A stretch of 64,000 nucleotides of DNA. Origin: Ustulina deusta. Taxonomy: Eukaryota; Ascomycota; Sordariomycetes; Xylariales; Xylariaceae. The translations under genes and the position numbers were made by a program. The stretch covers positions 186,001-250,000 of the forward strand of contig JAJNNX010000060.1 of NCBI GenBank assembly GCA_023159155.1, written 5' to 3'. Numbering within the stretch: the stretch's first letter is position 1; the number at the start of each line of letters is the position of its first letter. The notes beneath the pieces were generated by a model, which worked only from the letters and a program-made list of their open reading frames with translations, did no database searches and was not told the DNA's origin. Positions 49,358 through 60,325 of this stretch are shown here, piece by piece.

Positions 49358-50593
49358 GGGCTGGCCGCCTGTTTTGGTGGGAGTGGAGGAAGGGGGTGGG
49401 AAGGGAGGAGGTGGGGTGATGATGAGTCGACCTCGATCTCCCTCCTCTCTCTTTGCTGCTGGTTCGACGTTAGATGTGGTGCTATACTATCAATGTTGCT
49501 ATCTATCTATATTCTTTTCGAGCCGGATGGCGTTTAGGCGTTGGCGAGGCTACGAGCTAAAGACAGGCCTGGTTTGATTATATGATGCGTCTGGAATTGA
49601 TTAGTTGGGCTGCATTTTTGTCGAGAGAGAGGTGAGAAGGCTCTCTAGACTAGTGAGTGTGCGAGTGTGGTGATATGTATGGGTCATACCGACTGGTGGA
49701 CATGGCACGACGGAGCATCCACACACGTCATGATACTTCGATAATGAAGATACACACATACCTAAGGTAGGTTACCTTGTCGTCTTTGCAAATCCGGATC
49801 CGGTTCCATCATGTCACGTCATATATCTCGCCGTCATCTACTGGAAGAGTGTACCAGGAAAGCATAAATATATATATATATATTGGTCAAAATGTACGGG
49901 CGAACTCACCTCCCTCCCTCCCTCCCGTCAGCCCGTATTTCTAACAGATCGCTCCGTTTCATCAAACAATGGGCTAGGTTTCCTGAAACCCACTCGATGG
50001 TCTGGTTCTGTATGCTAGGTAGGTCTGCTCGCTATACATGATGATGGATGCAGCAGTAATAAAAAAAAGAGGATCCCCCCTCACATTAGGCCCTGGGGGT
50101 TGTAGTAACCCGTGCGTCTTTTTCTTCCCGAAGAGATAGATAGATAGATAGATAGAATCGTGTCATGCCGATTTTCTTTCCCTCGAAACTGAGGGACCAG
50201 TTCTTCGCCATGACTGATTACCTGCTCTTCATCCCCACGGATTCTACCTGTAGCTGTTTGTGCACTGCGGCTGCGCTGCTATCTCGCGTCGGATACGAGC
50301 CAGTCTTGTAGGTGCCAGCCGTCCTGGTTTCGATGGACAATGAGGGTCGCTGGCCCATCCATAGTGACAACAACCCACGCACTCGTCTGGTCTGTCTCTC
50401 TCCCTCCCTGCCTACCTGCTTGCTCGTTTGTTTCTTTCTGTCTACTCCGAATCGTGGCTTCTGTTTTTCTGAATTGGGCGTGTGCCATATCACTTCTTCT
50501 GTCTGCATCTTCTATTACCGCACCACCACCACACACACGCGTTCATCCAGATTCTATCCTATCCTCCCTTGCCACTTCATCCGTCTGTCTCCT
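49358..50593. other. Convergent intergenic region
   Basis: Between SEC72 and the small conserved gene on the other strand. Contains (AGAT)n at 50134-50155, an AT repeat at 49869-49881 and a CTCC repeat near 49909-49925. No gene recognised. Confidence 0.5.
50134..50155 (+). repeat. (AGAT)n microsatellite
   Basis: About five and a half uninterrupted AGAT units. Confidence 0.9.
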
Positions 50594-51145
50594 CTATTGC
50601 TTCTCGTTCAGGCTCTGCTTGCGCGGGCGCATCTCGGCGTCCTGGCTCGTCATGCGGCGGTCGAGGGCGCGGTCGAGCTTGGCGCCCAGCGCCAGCTTGC
50701 TGAGGTTCGCCGTCTTCTCCTCGGAGAGCACGACGCGCTGCTTCGAGAGCGCCTTGTTCTCCATGCGCGCCAGCCCCGACTCGATGATCCGGATGTCGGC
50801 GTGCGCCGAGTCCGTCGTCCTCATGGTGGGCGCGAAGGAAGGCGCCGTTGTGCTGTAGGTGCTGAAACGGACCGAGGCACGGGGCGAAACGAGCTATATG
50901 GTGGGAAGCGTCAGTACATCATTAGGCTATTGGTGTGGACTCTCTGTCACTTGTGGAGGGGAATGAATGGACTGGACACGATTTCATGTGGGTGAGAGGC
51001 GATAAGTCAATGGCGAGGTGATACCTCTGTAGGGTAACTACTTTTCAACCTATGGTAGGTTTATTTATAGTTCGAGAACGACGGGAGCAAAAAAAGACGA
51101 CCTAATAGGGGGGGAGTTGTGGGTAGAACGTACGGACGGTGCCAT
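50594..51145 (-). CDS. Small conserved fungal protein, unknown function
   Basis: Exons 51145-51134 (only ATG GCA CCG TCC) and 50893-50594, joined over a 240-nt intron, give 103 residues. The N-terminus (MAPSLVSPRASVRFSTYSTT) is rich in R and S with no acidic residue, as in mitochondrial presequences. The rest is charged and helical (DIRIIESGLARMENKALS; LALGAKLDRALDRRM; SQDAEMRPRK). The codon bias is strong and the LDRALDRRM-SQDA block looks conserved. A start at an internal methionine (MRTTDSAHAD, 76 residues) would avoid the tiny first exon. Function unknown; mitochondrial location is an inference only. Confidence 0.65.
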
Positions 51146-54100
51146 GATAGGGCGAGATGAATCTAAAGAGGTAGGCATTTTGGGAAATATGGGCGTAGTG
51201 AGTCGAGGACTGAGGGCGTCGGTTTTGTACTGTCTGCGCGTCTGTTATTGTTCTTATTGTTGTTGTTGGTTTGTTTTAGTCGTCGCGTGACTCGCGTGTC
51301 GAGAACAAAAGACAGGCCACAGGTCTCGAGCTTCTTTGAGTCAGAATGTAGGTCTTTTATCTATTCGAATTATCCAACTCTGGACCAAGAGACAGACAGA
51401 GATGGAGAGGTAGATAGGTGGCGGGTAAATGAACAGGTGAAAGACGACACCAGGCTACACTAGGGCGAGAGAGAGTGACGGGAGTGACTGGAGGTGGACG
51501 AGGTGGACGAGGTGGACGAGCTTGGCAAGATGACTGGGTCTTGGTCCGTGTATGTCTCTCTCCTGTCTTGACGGATGACGATAAGAAGGTCCCTTCTTAC
51601 GGGACCGTAACACCAAAGCGGAAAAGAGACGGGGTTCGCCACAATAAAGGGTCCTTGTAAGGGAAGGTCGAAGGTCTCGAAGATGCTATGTATACTCTAG
51701 AGCAGGGTATTCTATATGGTACACACTAAGTGTCTTATGTACGTAGGTATCCAGGTAGACTGGAGTGAATGGATGAGCAATTAATGGGAAACAGAAAAGG
51801 GGAAAAGGAAAGAAGAGGAGGAGGCTATTGGTAGGTACCTAGGTGCCTAGGTAATCGGGGTATTGTGGTATTGTACCGTGGTGTAGTAGGTATATACCTT
51901 ACCTCCAGGCTATTTACAGTGTGATGGGTAATTGAATCAAATGATAAAGCTAACCTCAAATATGCTAGGCGGACTTTTCGAAACCACATGGGCAACGGGG
52001 CTGAGTTGATGTCAACGTTGGCTGTTTAGCGAACAACAAAACAAGACCGAGGGAATGGTTGATATTATTATAGTATCCCCTAGCGTGCTGTTTAGTGTGA
52101 GTTGGTGCATATTGCAGCGGCTGTCTTCTGCACTAGGCAGGCTACCTATCTAGATTAGTACTTACATACGCTCAGGCACAGTACCGCTGTAAGCAGGATA
52201 CCTAGATGCCTGTATTTCTACTTACAGTACCTACCGACAGGTAGATACATTAGGTACCTAGGTAGGTAGGCACCGACCTAGTTGCGTACACTCAAGATTC
52301 CCCACGCTTATTTTGCTTTGTTGACTCATGGAAATTGACAAGTCTATTGATGGTGAGAATGAAGGGGCGAAAAAGGGAAATGGAAAAGGGAATACCAAGC
52401 GCACATTCTAGTGTAGGCAAGTACTAGGTATGTCATGTAATGTAATGTAATAGGGGTTGAAACGAAGACATGCTACCCTTACACGAACACATCTAAAGCG
52501 AGAGAAAGCGTGGCAGGGTAGTATCGAAAAGGAACCTAGGTGCAAAGTGTAGAAGTGTAGTGTACAGGAGGTAGTGTTGAAGGGGCTGCGCAGAAGGAGC
52601 CTGAAGTGTCGCGGAAGGGCTACGCGACTATAGTGGAAGGTAGGTATATGTGTAGACCGAAATAATCAGGGGTCTTGCAGATCGAGCCAGCGACGCACTG
52701 GGAGTGGAAGTACCTATATGGATAAGTAGCTCAGTAGGTACTTACTTGGCTGAGGTAGATCTTACACTTCTTCGTAGCGTGCGCGGCTGCAACAGATGAA
52801 CCTGACCGGACAGAAACCTGGCGTTGAAGAGAGTGAAAGGCCTCCAGTCTCTAAGCATCTGCCAGTAGCATACTATTATATACAGCGAACACATCGACTA
52901 TTAGGTGCTTATATATTACACCTGGGCAAGCAAGTACTGGGTAGAGAGTGCCGGTATTATCTATATTGCATCTCTCTACATCCAGGCATCCTTCTCGTTG
53001 ATCCTCGGCCAACCGTTTAATAATGACTGGTCTACGTTAGTGTGCCCGCCTTGATAGCTAGCGTAGTCGTATTCAAGGGTTGAGATCCCGTCTGGACTAT
53101 AAAAAACTCACTCGCCTGCATGTCCGTGTCTTGGAGGTCGGGAGCTGGAGTAACAAGTTCCTGATGGATGGCAACCTGCCTCATTCTACATAGAAAGATG
53201 AAGAGACCACTTGCTTGTCAGCATTAGGAATGTCCTGTTAACAACATACGATGCTAGAAGCTAACATGACCAACACTGCCCAAAACAGTCTGCAGTCCTA
53301 TCTCAACACCTAGTCTGTGCAGCTAAGTATTTACTTGCCAGGAGTGTAGCCGGTTGAATGAGACATCCGGGAGTACACGGGAACAAGTGGGTAATTTGGG
53401 TAGCGATACACTACAGTAGAATTATTTGCGAAGAGCTGCCAAGGTTACAGTATAAACCCCACAACGAGTAGGTATCTCGCAAGGTGGTAGTGGCGTTAAT
53501 AATTATCACTGTTCATCTATTCGTGCTCGATTGGTTATCTTCTTTCTGGTTTTGAGTTCTTGTTATGGATATTTCTCAAAGTACGCTACTGCCCAAGGCT
53601 CGAATCCCAAGCCGGACCTGTTTCACCCACCAGGTAGTGTACTGCTAAGCGCTCAAGGCGCCGCACAAAATAGGTATACAAAAGGTAAGTAGGTAGGTAG
53701 TACTTACGTAAGTACCTACCCAGGTATAGTGAAGCCCCTCCTAGTACCTACCGGTAGGGCACTGGTAAGTAAGACCTACTGCACAATTAGTATCTCTAGC
53801 CTCCGATGCTACCATGTGGCCCTTGCGAAGAGGATGCACCGTAATCGAGATACCTTATCACGCTACCTATTGCCACGCGCTCGCTAAATCCACCTGCACT
53901 GCTATAAGGCAGGTACTGCCGGTAAAGTATATACCTACTTACTTACTTAAGATGTAGGCATCTATAGTCGGTCATGTACTTACTGACTAGACTAGTAGAT
54001 AAACTACTGAGGTAAGTAAGTGCTAGATAACGGGCCGCCGATCTACACCCAAATACACTCAGGTAGGAAGGCCATGATGCCACCATCTCAGAAAAACGTT

Positions 54101-56507
54101 AACCGACCTGTAGGTGGACCTTGGCCTGGAAGACGATGCATTTCTTATCTCTCGATACACATACACTCTACGAACACATGAAGAAACCGACCACGACAGA
54201 ATGAGTGAATGGATGGCACAAGTGGATCAGTTCCATGGGAACGGGTTCTGGAACGGTGATGCCATCCGCGAAGCAGAACATGAGGGCAGTGGTAAGGGAT
54301 TGAGACTTACAGATGCCTTCGCCACCCTGGCCGTGAACCAGCGGATCAAGGCACAGAATCCTTACGTGTGCACGACAGAGGGTAAGGTACCTCCATCCTG
54401 TTATACTACTCATGCCTACATATAATGCGTATGCTGTCATCATCCTCCCACCCTACCTTTGCTAGTGTCTTATTGCTATACATCACGGCCTACTAATAGC
54501 GACGGACTCGTAGGCAGATGCTGGTAGCCCGGTGCTAACATGCCTAGCTTCCCCTCATTCTGTCCTCATCGCGCCATGTAAAACCACGACCCAGGTCCTA
54601 CTTATAAGGTCGCCTACACTAATGTACCTACTGACCAGGTTTCTGTCGTGCTGCCTCCGATCATTGGTTGATAGGCAAGTGTCGCGAGGTTGATCAGTCG
54701 TCACGGACCACTGGCCAAATCAGAATCGCCCGAGTCAGAGAGATGATTGGACATGTTCGGTCGACTGTTCACCTCTCTCGCCAAAAACTACTCGTCCTAT
54801 CTCCTCCTTGGAGCTACTGGAACAAAGTCGATCATGGATCGTGAAACACTAGGCGACCACTCCCGCATATCGATATCCAGCACGTGGCACCGTCGTGTTT
54901 ATGTATACGTGCAGATCACCCAGGGGGCCGATCCTACTATACCTGCAGCACACTCCAGTCACCTAGTGTACGACACATGGTGTACACTTCGGTCTGGATA
55001 AGACCAATAAGCTTACGAGTCTCTCCGGTCGAGCTGACGACTCTCGACCCTCACGCCCGTTTTCTTCCCGTTTGCCGGTCTGACAATCCTTCATCTGCAG
55101 TCTCCGACATGCAACGGTGACCGACAAAGGGATTTCCGAGCCAACCATCATCTCGATGGATGCCATACACCCCTGTCGAATCAATGGCCGCTTCTCCGCT
55201 CCTTGCTTACGCCTGTTCATTGAGGAGGCAGTGTAGGTAGGTAGTGTATCTCACCTGCAGGCTCAACACGTGGTAGCAAGGGCACCACACCATACAGCCG
55301 GGCATCTAGCACCGCACTCCGAATCTCTCATGTCACCAATCACACTTCGAGTACCTGGAGGGACCAATACCTCCCATCCCACCATCAAAGACGACCTCCC
55401 TTCATTGGTGTGAGGTTGAAGTGATACAGCTTCCCGATGAGGGGATTGGGGAGTGCGTCAGCGACCGAGCGAGGATGCCGTTAGCCACTAGGCGCTTTGC
55501 AAGAGAAATAGGGGTCGAAGACGAAGGGTATCACCATCGCGCACTGGTATTCCCCTCCCATTTGCCCTTTTCGCGTCGGAAGGGCTGCATCACCGGGACC
55601 GTTCTGACGCCTGGCTGCAATTCTGTCGGATTGGGTCCAGATTGCGTCGTCATTCTACCAGATTACGGTAACACTTGTCTCACCTCGTTCCCCAAGCTGC
55701 TGCAACGTCTCCAAATCTTTACGCCGAGAACACTGGCTTAAGTCGTCTTCTTGTCGAGCGCATCCTTGATATAAGCTTAATAGGCAAAATATCGCTGTGC
55801 AGTGTATTGTGAAGTTCTTAGATGGGGCCATGAATTAGCGAACATAAGCATGCAGAGAACCCACACGTACCATGATCGTTGTTTTAGCACTCTTCGCGAA
55901 TCCTAATCCTTCCCGATACTCGCAAACATGGATACTAAGAGCAGTGCTTCCCGAGTCACATGTTCCAAAAGCATTGGGACCCCTGAGTAGATCAAACGAC
56001 GTTGCCCTTCTTCGGCGAGGCAGGTATTCTATTGGCGATACTGTTATGTTTCAAACGTAACTGGCATCTCAGCGCCACCGCTGGCGAGCCTATTAAACTA
56101 TTCACGACAACTTCACGGGCGGGATATGCGTACAATTCATGATCCACTGAGCAGTGCCTAGCCACCTCCCAAACGGAATACAGACTCACGTGAGCGTGGG
56201 CACTCGCTTCGAGTTACTTGGGCGTAGTCCGACTGCTATTGAGCTTAACATGCTGACATTCGAGATATTCACTTGTAGCTAGACACCCTTATATTATTAT
56301 CTAAGCTACAGGTTGCAACGTGAGTGCTCGCTCTTCTTAATCTATCAACGAGCAAGGATAATAACCTGCTTCCACATAGTCTGGACAAGCAAACTGCTAC
56401 AGAATATCCTTCAGTTTGGCCACTAATCAACCCCTGGATCAAATATTCTCGATGCAGACTCCCCCTCTTACTTTGCTCCTACGAGCGAGGTGCTGTTCAG
56501 ATACATA
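51146..56507. other. Long gene-poor region rich in TAGGTACC-type repeats
   Basis: Over 5 kb without a convincing gene. Palindromic GTAGGTACCTAGG and TACTTACC motifs cluster at 51830-51900, 52190-52275, 53685-53770 and 53925-54020. 51493-51520 has a GGTGGACGA triplet of repeats. One frame at 54114-54390 (plus) reads smoothly (AIREAEHEGSGKGLRLTDAF; NQRIKAQNPYVCTTE) and ends at a GTAAGG donor-like site, so a lone exon of an unknown or dead gene is possible. I cannot support it further. Confidence 0.4.
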
Positions 56508-57209
56508 CTAGCTTCGGTGCTTGTGTCCTTTCTTCTTACCACTGCTCGACACCTTGGCCTTCTTGGCCAGGTAATCAGCGCTGGTGTCGTACGTGGACTT
56601 GCGTGAGCCGCGCGAGCTATGTGCTACTGAAGAGGAGGTGGCAGCTGCTGACTCGTCGTTTTCGACAACGGCCGCGACGCTCCCGCCATAGTCGTACGCT
56701 GAAGGTCGTCTGTGCCCAGAACTTCTGCTGGTACTATGGCTTTTACGACCGGGTCTTCCTTTGCGGATCTCGGCGAACGACATCTCTGGGGTCGATGCTC
56801 TTGAGGACGCTTGAGTCAACGAATCAGTATGACAGTTTGTAGGTTCATAACACCAGCACAACTAACGATAGCGGCTACACTTGCCGCAGCAACCATGCCC
56901 ACAAGGCACGTCCATGTCCTCCATGCTGTTCGTCAGCGGGTTCCAATTCACGTCTCGCCTCACAACGGTACACCACCCTTGAGTGTTTGGTCCCTGCCCA
57001 CACACGCAACAGCTCCACCTTCCCTTGAGTGCTTTAAAGTTGCAGTTCTTAAGGGGGCAGTCCGTTTTGACAGGCTGAGCGGTCGAATATATGGGGTTGG
57101 CGCACGGAGCCTCGTAGCCCGTCGATAAATCAAAATTCGCCTCGGGACAATACAGCCACTTGACAGAGGTGTGGGAACAGGGATGGAAGTGAGGATGTCC
57201 ATGACACAT
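56508..57209 (-). CDS. Cysteine-rich Met-Cys protein A (tandem family, member 1)
   Basis: Exons 57209-56867 and 56809-56508 give 214 residues; the intron is 57 nt with a GTTAGT donor. No signal peptide. The core (1-114) is C/H-rich: C2, H3, H5, H7, H9, C11, H13, then LYCP (C21), C36, CPLKNC (C51, C56), GRWSCCVCGQG (C67, C68, C70), WC (C80) and CGHGCCGKC (103-111). The spacing suggests several zinc sites but matches no classic RING or zinc ribbon that I know. The tail (115-214) is S/R-rich and basic, ending KKAKVSSSGKKKGHKHRS, which could be a nuclear signal. If the intron is not removed, the protein stops at 56862 after SRYR (115 residues). Paralogous to the two genes upstream of it on the same strand. 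Confidence 0.75.
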
Positions 57210-58523
57210 GGTGAATGATCTGGCGCTATTGTGAGTGAGGCTGGCGGCTTCAGGAAATGTAGCATGGGACTCCGAATAGAGTCAATGACGGATTGTTGAA
57301 TGATGTTTAGATCTATTCTTCCCGAGGCTCTAAGGGCTTATATATTCGCGACCCCCTGGATAGTCTGTCCTTCGCATTTGGCACGATCGGAACAGACTCG
57401 TACGTTTCTTCTCATGCAGATCCCAACGTCTGGTCATTCAGAGGCATGGCTCGAGTACAAAGCATGAAGCCAACCGGTACATAAAAACGCAACGTGATAT
57501 TCTGCAGCACGACCGTGTATCAACCGGTTTCTTTTTATTCAGAGACAACGGAAGAGACGGCGGCAACACGACGTTGGTGAGTCTAGTACCCTGATCCCGG
57601 ACTTTTCATAGACTGTCTCTTAACGCACAGAAGAAAGGTGAGGCCGGAATACGCATATCACGAGCATCCTCCCAGCCCTTCCGTGACCCAATCGCAATCT
57701 CTCCTAATATTGCTTTTCCCTCGGTTTGTTGCACTTTTCCTCGATCTAGTGGCGTATGAGTGCCATCTAATCGGCATGCAACCTTCCACACCTGATCTAG
57801 ATCGCCTACAGTAGATCTCGGGAAGATCGACCCGTATACCTGGTTACTGGACTTGCCATAGGCAGGCAACCCCTGGAAGGGCCTCAGCCTTCAGCGTAAC
57901 CTGAGACCCAGTCTTATCATAAATAACTTGTTCATGTTGCATGTTCTTTCTTTTTCTACTCCTATCATCTACGAGAGATTATCTACCTCGGGCCCTTGTC
58001 TCTTTTCTTCTCAATGAGACCACCTTCATGATGCGCGTGATAGTTGGACGCCTTCACGTCCTCTCTCCCCTCGTTTTTTCACTGGCCGATCACATGTTCC
58101 ACCTTGGATCAAATCCCCTCCGCACGTTCCTCAGCCCGAGGCTCTCGTGTCATGCTGCATCTCTGTGTGATACCGGCGTTCCCCGGGTCAGCCAACCAAG
58201 TCCCTACACGATTACTGATCCTAAAGCCTCAACGCCTCGCTCTGCAGTCTTAGGTAGGATACCCGTCAGTTTGAGCTTCAGCACGGTCGTGTATTCTCTA
58301 AGTCTAGTTGCCGATAAGAAGCTATTAGATATTTGAATGACAAGAGAGGGCCTTGATTTTGGCTTCTTGGCTGAACTCACCGGCCGTACATTCGGGCCCA
58401 CTGGATAGACAGCTAGATTGTTGATGGGTCCTGGTGATCGCTTTACGGCGCAATCTAGACGTTCCGCGCCGGTTACATTCGCCTTGAGTGGTTGTGCACG
58501 CCGCGGGTCGAGTCGACGCACTG
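57210..58523. other. Spacer between family genes A and B
   Basis: Includes the promoter of gene A. One minus-strand frame at 57606-57869 (SIFPRSTVGDLDQVWKVACR; EGKAILGEIAIGSRKGWED) looks somewhat protein-like but is unrecognised and lacks a supported start. The rest shows nothing. Confidence 0.35.
57338..57345 (-). promoter_or_regulatory. TATA box of gene A
   Basis: TATATAAG on the minus strand, about 130 nt before the ATG at 57209. Confidence 0.4.
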
Positions 58524-58939
58524 TTAATGCTCGGCGGCAGCCTCGCATGTCTCACAGCAGATGTGATCGCACCGATATTCCTGCCTGTCAATGATCATGA
58601 TGCAACTACAGCGACCTGAGACCAATCAGCGGCTGAGACATGGGCATACGTGCAATGCGCCTCTGTTATGCATGACTGACCTTTTTCGTTCCATTCTTTG
58701 CCACACCAGCAGCAGTTCCAAAACCCCCCGCGCTCCTCGAACGGGCATCTGGCCAAGGGGCACCGATTAGGTGTTCCATATTCCGGGGGTGGCGGCCAAG
58801 GTACAGAGTTGCGGATGCACTTTCTGCATGTTTTGCGCTCTATTCGAGAACGCGGGTTTGTGGGAGGGGCATCTGGACAGTAGAGCCTTCGGGTGATGAC
58901 GTGCTCACACCTGAGCGTGTAGGACGTTTCCGTACACAT
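58524..58939 (-). CDS. Cysteine-rich Met-Cys protein B (tandem family, member 2)
   Basis: Exons 58939-58681 and 58615-58524 (intron 65 nt) give 116 residues. No signal peptide. C2, C11, H13 and LYCP (19-22) fall at exactly the same positions as in protein A. Then CRKC (38-41), CPLARCPF (60-67), GGFWNCCWCGKEW (71-83), CSC (89-91) and CDHICCETC (102-110). The second exon was accepted because it restores in phase the C-x-H-x2-C-x2-C end shared with the other members. Without splicing the frame loses it. Most likely an intracellular zinc-binding protein of unknown role. It lacks the basic S-rich tail of protein A. Confidence 0.8.
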
Positions 58940-59869
58940 ATTCTGCCCAGTATGGCTTTTTTCTGAAGGAGATATGGGAACCGTGAGTTTATGGCTTGTG
59001 CTAAAACATTCTATGAAAATAGGGAGGGTAAGGATCGGGCCTTGTGGCTAAACCATGGATTTATGTCACCGCTGAGTCTTGAAAGGAGGGACTACTTTGG
59101 ACAATCATGAGCTTGCCACAATGCTGGTCGCTTCGAGCGCTTCTTTTATATATTGAATTTGTATCTCATACTGTATTTCTCTTTTCTCTCCTAAATTAAC
59201 ATCGACATCGTCATCCAATGCGCTCTCCTGCGCGGTGAGCAATATTTGGGGTCATGATCGGACTCAAAAGCCACGGATACGGAGATCGTGAAGCACGCCT
59301 CACTTTTCCGTGCTTAGGATGCCTGTCCTAACCATATTAATACGAGGAAACAGATTTTAAGAGTACCTCTACGAGTTATGGACTTTTGTCGGTGAGGTTC
59401 TAGATTGCCCAGGAGCGGACAATTCGGCATGCAGCCGTTTTTCATGATGTTCAAGAGCAGGATTCAACATAGTATGGATACCTCGAGGGGCGAAGATGTT
59501 CAGCCCGACGACGCGAATAGTATGTATGTGCGACAAATTCCAATCGAGCCGCTGACGAAAGAATCTATCCTCTATTTCTAACCTTCTAACTCTAACATAT
59601 GTCTGAACTATGTGGAAATGCCCAGCGTGCCGTTGTATAAATAGCCATCGGCAAGCGCTTCCATGCTAGTCGCCCATCCAACCATAACTCGACGACTTGA
59701 CGATCCTGGTCCAGTTCAGCAACATAGCAGGGTGCCCGTCTATCTATCTGGCCATCGACGACCTACAACACCAACCAAATCGAGTTTGGCGCCTCACTTT
59801 CGCTTTCACCTTGACTCCTCCCGCCTATTTATCTATCTGTTTATCTATTTATCGGTCCGTCTCATCTTC
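58940..59869. other. Spacer between family genes B and C
   Basis: Holds the promoter of gene B. Nothing else recognised. Confidence 0.45.
59144..59152 (-). promoter_or_regulatory. TATA box of gene B
   Basis: TATATAAAA on the minus strand, about 205 nt before the ATG at 58939. Confidence 0.4.
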
Positions 59870-60325
59870 CTAGGCATCCATTCGGCAATTCCTGCAGACG
59901 ACATGATAGCAGAGGGCGTCAGGGACTTTCTTCACGCGGTGGACGCACCACCTGAAAGTGTTCCCGCCGCGACCGCAGCGACAGCAGGCCCAGCGGCCAC
60001 CCAGCTCGTCCAGTCTGCAGCCGCCGGACGCACAATGCTGCGACAGCAGGCAGCCACCCGTCGCACACGGATTCGTGTAGTCGACTCCCTGCGCCGGGTC
60101 GTACTCTGGCGCGTGCGTGAGCGTCGAACACGGCTGCTGCACTACCTGATACTCCTCTCCCCCCCTTCCTCCTCCTGACGAAGACGAGGAAGTATTGGGA
60201 TTTAAGGGAGAGGGGGAGAACGTCTCTGTCGTCGAATTCGGGCAGAATGAATACTGCACTGCGTACTCCACGCCCTTGCTGCACGGCGGCACGTGGTGGT
60301 AGTGGAGGTAGTAGTATGTGCACAT
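59870..60325 (-). CDS. Cysteine-rich Met-Cys protein C (tandem family, member 3)
   Basis: Single exon, 151 residues, starting MCTYYYLHYHHVPPC by analogy with the other two members; the frame stays open for 80 codons upstream without a good ATG. C2, several His, C15 and FCP (C28) match the first half of the pattern. An S/G-rich, low-complexity insertion (about 38-55) is special to this member. Then CASGGCRLDELGG, RWACCRCGRGG and WC follow, and the end is CYHVVCRNC. In the last motif one of the paired cysteines is replaced by V. No signal peptide and no membrane segment. Role unknown. Same strand and order as genes A and B, so the three probably arose by tandem duplication. Confidence 0.75.
   Translation of the reverse strand: MCTYYYLHYHHVPPCSKGVEYAVQYSFCPNSTTETFSPSPLNPNTSSSSSGGGRGGEEYQVVQQPCSTLTHAPEYDPAQGVDYTNPCATGGCLLSQHCASGGCRLDELGGRWACCRCGRGGNTFRWCVHRVKKVPDALCYHVVCRNCRMDA

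Noticed and set aside
51146..56507. CRISPR-like spaced repeats (TAGGTACC motifs)
   Set aside because: Unequal spacing, palindromic 4-mer repeats and a eukaryotic context; no array structure.
59663..60178. Plus-strand frame over gene C
   Set aside because: Antisense of the cysteine-rich gene; the minus strand has the conserved family pattern.
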